Of a stretch of DNA of 13,158 nucleotides, positions 1 to 7,112 are shown piece by piece. The DNA comes from Bacteroidota bacterium (GTDB taxonomy: Bacteria > Bacteroidota > Bacteroidia > Bacteroidales > GCA-2748055), in assembly GCA_030592605.1 (NCBI GenBank), contig JAUVIT010000013.1, forward strand, positions 1 to 13,158, given 5' to 3'. Within the stretch, counting starts at the first letter, position 1, and the number at the start of each line of letters is the position of its first letter. The notes beneath the pieces are model-generated. The model was not told the DNA's origin and searched no databases. It saw only the letters and a program-made list of their open reading frames with translations. Made by a program: the position numbers and the translations under genes.

Positions 1-956
1 ACATTGAGTAAGAGGTTGCCACCCTTGCTGGCAATATCCACAAGCATCCGGATCAGGGTCTCGGACGATTTCCAGTTATGATCATAGTGCTTAAATCCCC
101 AGCTGGTATTCATGGTCATACAGACTTCCCAGTCGTAATCCAGTCCAGTGGGGGGTACATGCTGCTCGGGTGTGGAAAAATCGCCGGGCCAGGGCCTGTA
201 CAGGCGGTTGTTGGTAATCATGGCAGGGTACTGGTTGGCCACAGCCTGTAGAGCCTCTGCCGCTTCTTCGGTCATCCCCCTGGGGGTATCCCACCAGAGA
301 ATATCGAGTCCACCGTAATTCTCCAGAATTTCCTTTACCTGGGGCACCGCTTTTCCATTTATGTATGACATCAGGGAATCACGTTCCAGGGCAGGATCCC
401 AGTGTGGTTCCCCCTGTTCAATGTTCCAATAGGTTCCACCCGGTTCATGCCAGTCCTGGGCCTGAGAATAGTAAAACCCGAGCCGGATTCCTTCTTCCTC
501 ACACGCCTCTGCAAGCTCCTTCAGAGGATCGCGATCAAATGGAGTGGCATCTACAATGTTATAAGCGCTGGCCTTTGAATGAAACATGGCAAAACCATCA
601 TGGTGCTTGGAGGTTATCACAATGTATTTCATACCTGCCTCTTTGGCCAGTCTGACCCATTCTTCTGCATCATACTTTACCGGGTTAAACGTTGTGGTCA
701 GCTGCTCGTATTCCTTTACCGGAATTTCAGCCCTGGCCATGATCCATTCGCTGATACCAGGGACCTCCTCTCCCTTCCATTCACCAGCGGGCTGGGCATA
801 CAAACCCCAGTGAATAAAGAGGCCAAAGCGTGCCTCTCTCCACCACTCCATGCGTTGATCCTCTACTGACAGGGGAGATTCACTCTCCTTTTCTTTGTTG
901 GGAGCGCATGAGATGGCCATCAAAATTAGCATTGCGGCAATCAGGTATCTTTTCAT
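1..956 (-). CDS. Alpha-L-fucosidase lipoprotein, GH29 family (3' end beyond window)
   Basis: Secreted exo-glycosidase expected to remove terminal alpha-L-fucose from glycans. Only the first 318 residues are in the window; the frame is open to the window edge with no stop. Residues 1-17 form a lipoprotein signal peptide (Lys-Arg, then a hydrophobic stretch, lipobox AISC with Cys17), followed by an acidic KEKESE stretch. GH29 catalytic-domain landmarks follow in order: FGLFIHWG (44-51), KHHDGFAMF (117-125), FYYSQAQDW (161-169), and LDILWWD, whose Asp223 fits the family nucleophile. Glu264 in STPEQ lies 41 residues later, matching by spacing the acid/base Glu of the Thermotoga enzyme; this assignment is inference. 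The ATG at 956 is chosen because it starts directly before the signal peptide. It lies downstream of ftsZ on the same strand, across a 129-base gap, and is functionally unrelated to it. A sulfatase or other hydrolase is unlikely given the motifs; substrate linkage cannot be told. Confidence 0.93.
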   Translation of the reverse strand, partial: MKRYLIAAMLILMAISCAPNKEKESESPLSVEDQRMEWWREARFGLFIHWGLYAQPAGEWKGEEVPGISEWIMARAEIPVKEYEQLTTTFNPVKYDAEEWVRLAKEAGMKYIVITSKHHDGFAMFHSKASAYNIVDATPFDRDPLKELAEACEEEGIRLGFYYSQAQDWHEPGGTYWNIEQGEPHWDPALERDSLMSYINGKAVPQVKEILENYGGLDILWWDTPRGMTEEAAEALQAVANQYPAMITNNRLYRPWPGDFSTPEQHVPPTGLDYDWEVCMTMNTSWGFKHYDHNWKSSETLIRMLVDIASKGGNLLLN

Positions 957-995
957 AACGATGGTTTTTGAGTCCTTTTCAATTATGTATAATAT

Positions 996-1088
996 TAACC
1001 ATCCTGGAGCAGAACCACTGAAACCCTGTTATTGGTGGGCAGACACAAATATCAGCTACGGTAAGGTTCTTGCTCCAGGTGATGGCTA
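996..1088 (-). repeat. Long imperfect inverted repeat (hairpin) between ftsZ and the fucosidase gene
   Basis: Arms at 996-1016 and 1065-1088 are complementary over about 21 base pairs (one of them G-T), interrupted by a 2-base bulge (1080-1081) and a single bulged base in the right arm. The core is CCTGGAGCA plus GAACC on the minus strand against GGTTCTGCTCCAGG. The loop is 48 bases. The outer end of the stem includes the ftsZ stop codon (1086-1088). The sequence after the hairpin, in the direction of transcription, is AT-rich but has no run of T, so it is not a standard intrinsic terminator. It could mark the 3' end of the dcw transcript, act as a stability element, or be a small palindromic repeat. 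The pairing is seen in the sequence; the role is unknown. Confidence 0.6.
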
Positions 1089-2525
1089 GTCTACATTATC
1101 GTGCAGGTAAGAGTTATCGGGGCGAAGTTTGGGCCCCTCATCCCCCTCATCCTGGTTATCTGTAAGACGGTAGCGACTTACCTCTTTTTCCTCCGAGTGT
1201 TTCTGCTGGTCGATGGGGATGTTTTTGCGTACATAAGCAGGTACATTCTCCAGCTCTTCAATTTCATCATCACCCGAACCGCTCAAATAACCTCTGTCTC
1301 TCAGCTTCTCATGGGTCTCACGCAGACTCCTCACCCGATCGGCCAACTTTTTCTCCCGGGCCTCGGGATCTGTCTCTTCGGACTGTTCCATCAGGATATA
1401 CTCCTCCGAATCCTCCTTATCTTTCACACCAAAGGAGAGTGCTCCCTGGGCGGGAACCGCATTGGAGTGTCCATCTGCCAGGTTGGCACTCTTACCTGAA
1501 TCGCGCAGAGGTACCTTATGCTTCTGTTTCCTGCCCACATAGACTTCAGGTATGCTGTTCATTCTGAATCCGGTGGCAATAATGGTTACGCTAATATCCT
1601 CTCCCAGCGATTCATCACTTCCAATTCCCCAGATCAGTGTTGTATCGCGCGAAGTGGCACTTACCACATAGTCTGTAATCTCGGAAACTTCATCCATGGT
1701 GATCTCCTGCGATCCCGAAGTAATATTGAGCAATACACTTCTGGCCCCTTCGATATCGTTGTTGTTAAGGAGTGGTGATGTGAGGGCCTCTTCGATGGCC
1801 TTTTTTGCCCGGTCTTCGCCTGTGGCGGTGGCTGAACCCATAATGGCTACCCCACTGTTGTTCATCACCGTTTGCACATCGGCAAAATCCACATTAATAT
1901 AGCCGTGAACGGTAATGATCTCAGCAATCCCCTTAGCGGCAATGGCCAGAACATCATCGGCCTGTTCAAATGATTTGCTTACAGTCAGGTTTCCATAAAT
2001 CTCCCGTAACTTCTCATTGTTAATCACAAGCAGGGAATCCACATGATCCTTCAGCTGGTTAATGCCTTCAATGGCCTGGTTGATGCGCTCGGGACCCTCA
2101 AAGCGAAAGGGAATGGTGACTATGGCAACAGTCAGTATTCCCATCTCTTTCGCTGTACTGGCAATTACGGGTGCTGCACCGGTGCCGGTACCTCCACCCA
2201 TTCCTGCAGTGATAAAAACCATGTTGGTATTACTGGACAATACCTCCTTGATCCTATCGATGCTCTCCATGGCCGCTTGTCTTCCAATCTCAGATTTACT
2301 GCCTGCACCTCTCCCTTCGGTCAGCACATCACCCAGCTGCAATTTTACAGCTACCGGACTATTGTGCAGCGCCTGGGCATCGGTATTGCATACTATAAAA
2401 TTTACATCCTGGATTCCCTTCTTGTACATGTGGTTCACCGCATTGCTTCCTCCACCTCCAACACCAATTACTTTAATTTGGGATGACCGCTCGGGCGGCA
2501 GATCGAAATTCATTAAATCTTCCAT
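1086..2525 (-). CDS. ftsZ: Cell division GTPase FtsZ
   Basis: Tubulin-like GTPase that polymerises into the cytokinetic ring on the cytoplasmic face of the membrane. The GTPase domain covers roughly residues 15-330, with KVIGVGGGGSNAV (18-30), the tubulin signature GGGTGTG (110-116) and the T7 synergy loop NVDFADV (211-217) carrying Asn211, Asp213 and Asp216 for GTP hydrolysis across the subunit interface. A charged linker (about 335-425) leads to ENVPAYVRKNIP (426-437), which resembles the FtsA-binding C-terminal peptide of other bacteria. Here another 40 residues follow, ending in NSYLHDNVD. At 479 residues it is about 100 longer than the E. coli protein because of linker and tail. The ATG start gives MEDLMNFDLP, as usual in Bacteroidota. 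It starts 13 nt after the ftsA stop and is the last dcw gene here. Confidence 0.98.
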   Translation of the reverse strand: MEDLMNFDLPPERSSQIKVIGVGGGGSNAVNHMYKKGIQDVNFIVCNTDAQALHNSPVAVKLQLGDVLTEGRGAGSKSEIGRQAAMESIDRIKEVLSSNTNMVFITAGMGGGTGTGAAPVIASTAKEMGILTVAIVTIPFRFEGPERINQAIEGINQLKDHVDSLLVINNEKLREIYGNLTVSKSFEQADDVLAIAAKGIAEIITVHGYINVDFADVQTVMNNSGVAIMGSATATGEDRAKKAIEEALTSPLLNNNDIEGARSVLLNITSGSQEITMDEVSEITDYVVSATSRDTTLIWGIGSDESLGEDISVTIIATGFRMNSIPEVYVGRKQKHKVPLRDSGKSANLADGHSNAVPAQGALSFGVKDKEDSEEYILMEQSEETDPEAREKKLADRVRSLRETHEKLRDRGYLSGSGDDEIEELENVPAYVRKNIPIDQQKHSEEKEVSRYRLTDNQDEGDEGPKLRPDNSYLHDNVD

Positions 2526-2538
2526 GGGTTTGGCTTTT

Positions 2539-3870
2539 CTACATTTTCACATCAGTCTCATCAAAAATATCACTCAGGGTGTTCTTCAGATTTTCCAGAA
2601 TTTTGCCCTTCTTCATTCCCTTCCTGGCTTTCTTCTCCTCTACCATCTCATCAAGCGGCTCCTCCTCTTCGATCTCCAGGGGCTTCTTAATCTTCATCTC
2701 CTCATTCTTCTCATGATAATACTCCAGGCCCTTTAGCAGGAGTCCCACCGAGGTTGAGAACATGGGCTGATTTATCTCATCGGAAGAGTCAGCAGCCATC
2801 ATTTCGCCCGGAAACCCAAGGCGTACATCCATCCCGGTTTTAAACTTCACCAGCTGGTTCAGGTGTTTCAGCATGGAGCCTCCACCGGTGAGAACGATAC
2901 CGGCACTCAGTTTATCCATGTATCCGGAATTCTCAATTTCATAGCTGACTGCATCGATGATCTCCTCCATGCGGGACTGGATTATAAATGCCAGGCTTCG
3001 GAAGCTGATCTCTTTGGGTTCCCTTCCGGAAATCCCGGGTATGGTGACCACCTTATCCTCCTGAGCCAGATCGCCCAGTGCCGATCCAAACTGGACCTTC
3101 AGGGATTCTGCCTGTCGCTGCAATATGGCACATCCCTCTTTAATATCACGGGTAATTACATTGCCCCCAAAGGGAATCACCGCAGTATGGCGGATCACAT
3201 CGTCATAGTAGACCGCCACATCGGTGGTGCCACCCCCGATATCTATCAGGGCTACCCCTGCCTCCTTCTCATCGTCGGTGAGCACCGCAGCACTGGAAGC
3301 CAGTGGTTCCAATACCAGTTGCTTCACATCAAGGCCAACCCTGTTAATACATTTTTCGATGTTCCTGGCCGAAGAGATCTGTCCAATAACAATATGGAAA
3401 TTGGCCTCCAGACGCTTTCCGAACATCCCAACCGGGTTCTTCACTCCGGTTTCATTGTCGACGATATAGCTCTGCGGTAGCACATGGAGGATCTCCTCCC
3501 CCACATCCACCGGGATCTTATGCATGTCGTCGATCAGGTTTTGGAGATCATCGCGGGTGATCTCATCGTCGTAGGAGTCGCGGTTGATATATCCCCTGTT
3601 CTTAACAGACTTGATATGCTGTCCGGCGATACCTACAAAAACTTCGTTGAACTTAATTCCCGATTGCTCGAATGCATCGGAAGAGGTGGTTTGAATTGCA
3701 TTAACGGTCTCCTCGATATTCAACACAACCCCGCGTTTAACTCCCTTAGAAGGTGTCTGGCTAATGCCCAGGACTTCCAGTTTGCCCTGTTCATTCAACC
3801 TGCCTACCAGGCTTACGATCTTGGTTGTACCGATGTCTACCGCAGCTACAATCTTTTCTTTTGTTGCCAT
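2539..3870 (-). CDS. ftsA: Cell division protein FtsA
   Basis: Actin-like ATPase that tethers FtsZ filaments to the inner membrane and signals to the septal synthases. Actin-fold ATP motifs are visible: VDIGTTKI (11-18, phosphate 1), ALIDIGGGTTDVAVY (207-221, phosphate 2) and GIVLTGGGSMLKHL (324-337, adenosine). The SHS2/1C subdomain lies between the first two. The body ends near residue 385. An acidic and basic linker (about 390-422) then leads to GKILENLKNTLSDIFDE (422-438), which can form the amphipathic membrane-targeting helix expected at the FtsA C terminus. The length of 443 residues is normal for the phylum. The ATG at 3870 lies 4 nt after the ftsQ stop, which suggests coupled translation. 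MreB and DnaK relatives are excluded by the linker-plus-helix end and by position next to ftsZ. Confidence 0.97.
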   Translation of the reverse strand: MATKEKIVAAVDIGTTKIVSLVGRLNEQGKLEVLGISQTPSKGVKRGVVLNIEETVNAIQTTSSDAFEQSGIKFNEVFVGIAGQHIKSVKNRGYINRDSYDDEITRDDLQNLIDDMHKIPVDVGEEILHVLPQSYIVDNETGVKNPVGMFGKRLEANFHIVIGQISSARNIEKCINRVGLDVKQLVLEPLASSAAVLTDDEKEAGVALIDIGGGTTDVAVYYDDVIRHTAVIPFGGNVITRDIKEGCAILQRQAESLKVQFGSALGDLAQEDKVVTIPGISGREPKEISFRSLAFIIQSRMEEIIDAVSYEIENSGYMDKLSAGIVLTGGGSMLKHLNQLVKFKTGMDVRLGFPGEMMAADSSDEINQPMFSTSVGLLLKGLEYYHEKNEEMKIKKPLEIEEEEPLDEMVEEKKARKGMKKGKILENLKNTLSDIFDETDVKM

Positions 3871-3874
3871 AGTC

Positions 3875-4627
3875 TTAACGTTTAGTACATATTACTTGAT
3901 TGGTATATTTCAAATTAATGGTTCCGTAACTGTTCCATCCATAAGCTGATAATCCCTGTTGGTAAAGCAACTCCAGGTTTCTCAATTTTTTATCCCACTG
4001 CTCCATGCTCCCCATCAGAATCTGATGCGCTCCTACCCTCGGAATCAGTTCATATTCCCCTCTGCGGTTCACATATAGCTGTTGAATCTGCTCACTCCAG
4101 AAGGGATGTTCTGTCACATAGGTACAGAAGCGATGTATCTCCTCAAGTTGTGTGCTCGTCCCGGTGCTCCCATCTGCATCTTCAATGTTTCCCGATACCA
4201 GAAAAATATGGGGCACAAACTGATTCGAAAGCGGAAGTGCCTTTCCTTCGGTATCAAGATAGAAACCCGCTTTACCCTCGGGCATGATCCGTACCAGCGG
4301 AATACGCTGCTCCAGGCGAATCTCCATCCTTCCGCTTACATCGGTGCTCACTTCTGCTTCCTTGATATAGGCATTCTTCTCCAGGAGCCTCTCAAGCTCC
4401 CGGGTATTGATTTCCTTCATCGGGTAACCCTGCAATTGCAAGCCTTGCGAGCGAAACATGGCCCTTATATCAGGATCGGTCACAAACCTGCTGTGAACCG
4501 TATCGGAAAGCACCACATCGATGCGCATGCAAATCACCTGGTCCGCTTCTCCGGAGACAAATCCCAGGATTACAACAAACCATGCAGCAAGTCCCATCCA
4601 GGTCAATATTTTTAAAATCCTGCGCAT
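3875..4627 (-). CDS. ftsQ: Cell division protein FtsQ/DivIB
   Basis: Single-pass membrane protein of the divisome that links FtsA/FtsZ to the septal peptidoglycan synthases through its periplasmic part. It begins MRRILKIL, a basic cytoplasmic start, followed by one membrane segment (about residues 7-25). A POTRA-like region follows (about 35-110), including the ERLLEKNAYIKEAEVS stretch typical of FtsQ, then a beta domain to residue 250. The ATG at 4627 is chosen because it shares one base with the murC stop (TAATG), a coupling arrangement. An in-frame GTG at 4645 would add six residues inside murC and has an AAGGAG just upstream, so it cannot be fully excluded. The sequence is weakly conserved, as usual for this family; the identity rests on topology, size and position between murC and ftsA. 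Confidence 0.9.
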   Translation of the reverse strand: MRRILKILTWMGLAAWFVVILGFVSGEADQVICMRIDVVLSDTVHSRFVTDPDIRAMFRSQGLQLQGYPMKEINTRELERLLEKNAYIKEAEVSTDVSGRMEIRLEQRIPLVRIMPEGKAGFYLDTEGKALPLSNQFVPHIFLVSGNIEDADGSTGTSTQLEEIHRFCTYVTEHPFWSEQIQQLYVNRRGEYELIPRVGAHQILMGSMEQWDKKLRNLELLYQQGLSAYGWNSYGTINLKYTNQVICTKR

Positions 4628-6000
4628 TATATTCTCAAACACCACTCCTTAAGTGGTCCTACAAACTGGTTAATATCACCTGCTCCCATGGTCACCAGCA
4701 CCTCGGGGTTTCTCTCCTTCACCACCCGCAATAACTGCTCCCGTTTTATAAGTACCTTCTCCTCCATCTGAACAAGGTCCAGAAGCATCTCTGAACTTAC
4801 CCCGGGGATAGGCTCTTCCCTGGCCGGGTAAATCTCCATCAGAATAAGTTGATCGAGCAACTCCAGGCTCTTTGCAAACTGATCCGCAAAATCGCGGGTC
4901 CTGGAATAGAGATGGGGCTGGAAGATTCCACATATCTTTTTATCCGGGAAGAGTGCCCTTAGTGATGTGAGGAAGGCAGTGATCTCTGTGGGATGATGGG
5001 CATAATCGTCGATGTAGACCCTTCGCTCATTGTGAACCTGCACATCAAAGCGCCGCTGTACACCCTGATAAACGGACAGGGCATGGACTATGGCTTCTGA
5101 AGAGACACCCATCTGGTGAGCCACTGCAATAGCTGCCAGGGCATTCTCCACATTTAATATGCCGGGTATCTGCAGTTTAATTTCCGGAAGAACTGAATGA
5201 GGTGTCTTCACACTAAAGCGGTAACCCAGACCATCCAGGACCAGATTGTTTACATGATAGTCGGCCTCCTTCTGATCTACAGAGTAGGTATAGACGCTCA
5301 CATGATCGCTTACCTTCGGGCTAAGCCCAAACTTTAAAATCAATTTCCCCTTCTCACGGATCTGCGCGACATAGGACTCAAATCCCCTGTGGATATTCTC
5401 CACCGAGTGATAGATATCGAGGTGATCTGCATCCATGGATGAGAGCACGGCAATTTCAGGGAAAAGGGTCAGGAAGGAGCGGTCAAATTCATCTGCCTCA
5501 GCGATAATTACTTTTGAAGCAGGATCGAGATAAAGATTGCTGGAGCTGTTCTTACTGATTCCTCCCAGGAAGGCATTGCATCCCAGGGTTGAAGAGCTCA
5601 GGACATGAGCCAGCATGGTTGAAATGGAGGTCTTGCCATGGGTGCCGGCTACTCCTACGCCCCTGCCTGTGTTAAAGACCTCTCCCAGGGCCACCGATCT
5701 CTTAATCACACGAAATCCTCCCTTACGAAAATAGTTCAGCTGCTGATGCTGTTCGGGAACGGCTGGTGTATAAACTACCAGGGTCCGTTCCGGATTCCGG
5801 AAGACTTTGGGAATAAGCTGCGAGCGGTCCTCAAAACAGATATCAACTCCCTCACGATGCAGTTGATCGGTGAGTACAGTGGAAACCCGGTCATACCCGG
5901 CTACTGCCTTACCCTGACTTACAAAATAGCGTGCCAGGGCACTCATTCCGATGCCGCCCACACCAATAAAATAGACATTATTTAAATTTGTCCAGATCAT
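4627..6000 (-). CDS. murC: UDP-N-acetylmuramate--L-alanine ligase MurC
   Basis: Cytoplasmic ATP-dependent ligase that adds L-alanine to UDP-MurNAc, the first step in building the stem peptide. The N-terminal UDP-binding domain shows the glycine-rich YFIGVGGIGMSALA (10-23). The central Mur ligase domain has the ATP loop GTHGKTS (119-125), EADEFDRSFL (168-177) and the metal/substrate motif DADHLDIY (190-197). The C-terminal domain shows DDYAHHPTEI (331-340), diagnostic for MurC, and QPHLYSRTRDF (361-371). Length 457 is normal. The ATG at 6000 overlaps the murG stop by 4 nt (ATGA), and the stop overlaps the ftsQ start by one base. In many other phyla murB or ddl follows; neither lies between murC and ftsQ here, and neither is elsewhere in the window. 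Confidence 0.98.
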   Translation of the reverse strand: MIWTNLNNVYFIGVGGIGMSALARYFVSQGKAVAGYDRVSTVLTDQLHREGVDICFEDRSQLIPKVFRNPERTLVVYTPAVPEQHQQLNYFRKGGFRVIKRSVALGEVFNTGRGVGVAGTHGKTSISTMLAHVLSSSTLGCNAFLGGISKNSSSNLYLDPASKVIIAEADEFDRSFLTLFPEIAVLSSMDADHLDIYHSVENIHRGFESYVAQIREKGKLILKFGLSPKVSDHVSVYTYSVDQKEADYHVNNLVLDGLGYRFSVKTPHSVLPEIKLQIPGILNVENALAAIAVAHQMGVSSEAIVHALSVYQGVQRRFDVQVHNERRVYIDDYAHHPTEITAFLTSLRALFPDKKICGIFQPHLYSRTRDFADQFAKSLELLDQLILMEIYPAREEPIPGVSSEMLLDLVQMEEKVLIKREQLLRVVKERNPEVLVTMGAGDINQFVGPLKEWCLRI

Positions 6001-7112
6001 TGTTCATTCAATATAAGTTGCACCTCGGCCGCGATCCTCTGCGAAGCATCAACAATGCCAAGTTGCTTGATATTCTTAGATAAGTTCTCCTGCTCAGCCC
6101 GATTCTCCATCAATAAGAGCATCCGGTCCACCAGCTGCTCCCTGGCATCAACATCGGGGATCATCAGGGCTGCATCTTTGCTCACCAGTGACTTGGCATT
6201 ATGAGTCTGATGATCTTCGGCTACATTGGGAGAAGGCACAAGGATCACCGGTTTACCTACAATGCACAGCTCCGAAATACTTAAGGCTCCTGCGCGGGAA
6301 ACAATGATATCCGCCACTCCATAAGCCAGGTCCATTCTCGAAATAAAAGGCATCAAGCGGATATTCTTAAGTCCACTGGCCTTCACCTTCTCTTTAAGCT
6401 CAGTGTGATAAAACTTTCCACATTGCCAGAGGATCACCAGGTCCTCTCTGTTAATTTTGTCCATGCCCTCCATAAAACTGTGGTTCAGGGTACGGGCACC
6501 CAGGCTGCCACCTACTACCAGGCACACTTTTTTCCCCTTTTCAATCTCATATTTTATGTACCCCTCAGCAGGATCCGCCTGGAGTTCCAGCAGATTTTGT
6601 CGAACAGGATTCCCTGTTAGCACAATGCGGTCTGCCGGGAAATAGCGTTCCATCTTTTCATAGGCCACACAAATGCATCGGGCCGACCGGGCAAGCAGCC
6701 GGTTGGTTACCCCGGCATAAGAGTTCTGCTCCTGAATCAGTATGGGAATTCCCTTTCGGGCTGCAGCTTTCAGAATCGGACCACTGGCATATCCACCCAC
6801 ACCCACAGCAAGATTGGGCGAGAAGCGAGCTATGATCTTGCGGGACCGGATCATACTTACAAGAAGTTTATAGAAAAAGCTGATATTTTTCAGTGTAAGC
6901 CTTCGCTGAAATCCTGCCACCGGCAAGCCCTCAATGGAATAGCCTGCCTCGGGCACTTTCTCCATCTCCAGTTTACCCATTGCACCCACAAAGAGAAACT
7001 CCATACCCGGATCCTTCTCCTTCAATGCATCTGCGATGGCAATGGCCGGGAACACATGTCCACCGGTCCCACCCCCTCCGATCAGTATGCGATATGAAGG
7101 TCTCTTATGCAT
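5997..7112 (-). CDS. murG: UDP-GlcNAc:lipid I N-acetylglucosaminyltransferase MurG
   Basis: Peripheral inner-membrane GT-B glycosyltransferase that adds GlcNAc to lipid I to make lipid II. Seen in the sequence, numbered from the chosen start: the first glycine loop GGTGGHVFPA (14-23), GVGGYASGP (104-112), QEQNSYAGVTNR (127-138), the second Rossmann loop GGSLGARTLN (201-210), and the UDP-sugar site SRAGALSISEL (272-282) with EDHQTHNAK (299-307). The start is taken as ATG at 7112, giving 371 residues; an in-frame TTG nine bases upstream is possible but unlikely because the ATG gives a normal MurG beginning. The ATG lies inside the last codons of ftsW (8-nt overlap), and the 3' end overlaps murC by 4 nt, so translation of the three genes is probably linked. 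Confidence 0.97.
   Translation of the reverse strand: MHKRPSYRILIGGGGTGGHVFPAIAIADALKEKDPGMEFLFVGAMGKLEMEKVPEAGYSIEGLPVAGFQRRLTLKNISFFYKLLVSMIRSRKIIARFSPNLAVGVGGYASGPILKAAARKGIPILIQEQNSYAGVTNRLLARSARCICVAYEKMERYFPADRIVLTGNPVRQNLLELQADPAEGYIKYEIEKGKKVCLVVGGSLGARTLNHSFMEGMDKINREDLVILWQCGKFYHTELKEKVKASGLKNIRLMPFISRMDLAYGVADIIVSRAGALSISELCIVGKPVILVPSPNVAEDHQTHNAKSLVSKDAALMIPDVDAREQLVDRMLLLMENRAEQENLSKNIKQLGIVDASQRIAAEVQLILNEQ

Noticed and set aside
91..294. 67-residue minus-strand open frame near the left edge
   Set aside because: It is a different frame inside the GH29 gene, whose own frame stays open from 956 to position 1 and carries all family motifs.
957..1085. Possible Bacteroidota promoter (TAnnTTTG) before the fucosidase gene
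   Set aside because: The closest match, GATATTTG at 1053-1046 on the minus strand, has a mismatch in a conserved base and no TTTG-like element at the right distance upstream. The AT-rich stretch at 977-995 has no proper match either. A promoter probably exists here but I cannot place it.
996..1088. Standard rho-independent terminator after ftsZ
   Set aside because: The stem is strong but the loop is 48 bases and no T-run follows on the minus strand, so I list it only as an inverted repeat.
2062..2736. 224-residue open frame on the plus strand opposite ftsZ and ftsA
   Set aside because: It lies antisense across two strongly recognised genes and spans their junction; its Pro-, Ser- and Leu-rich composition is what the complement of these coding sequences gives. 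No family resemblance.
2863..3480. 205-residue open frame on the plus strand opposite ftsA
   Set aside because: Shadow of the ftsA coding sequence, with no recognisable motif or start signal.
4082..4615. 177-residue open frame on the plus strand opposite ftsQ
   Set aside because: Antisense to ftsQ, rich in Cys and His without a pattern, no domain seen.
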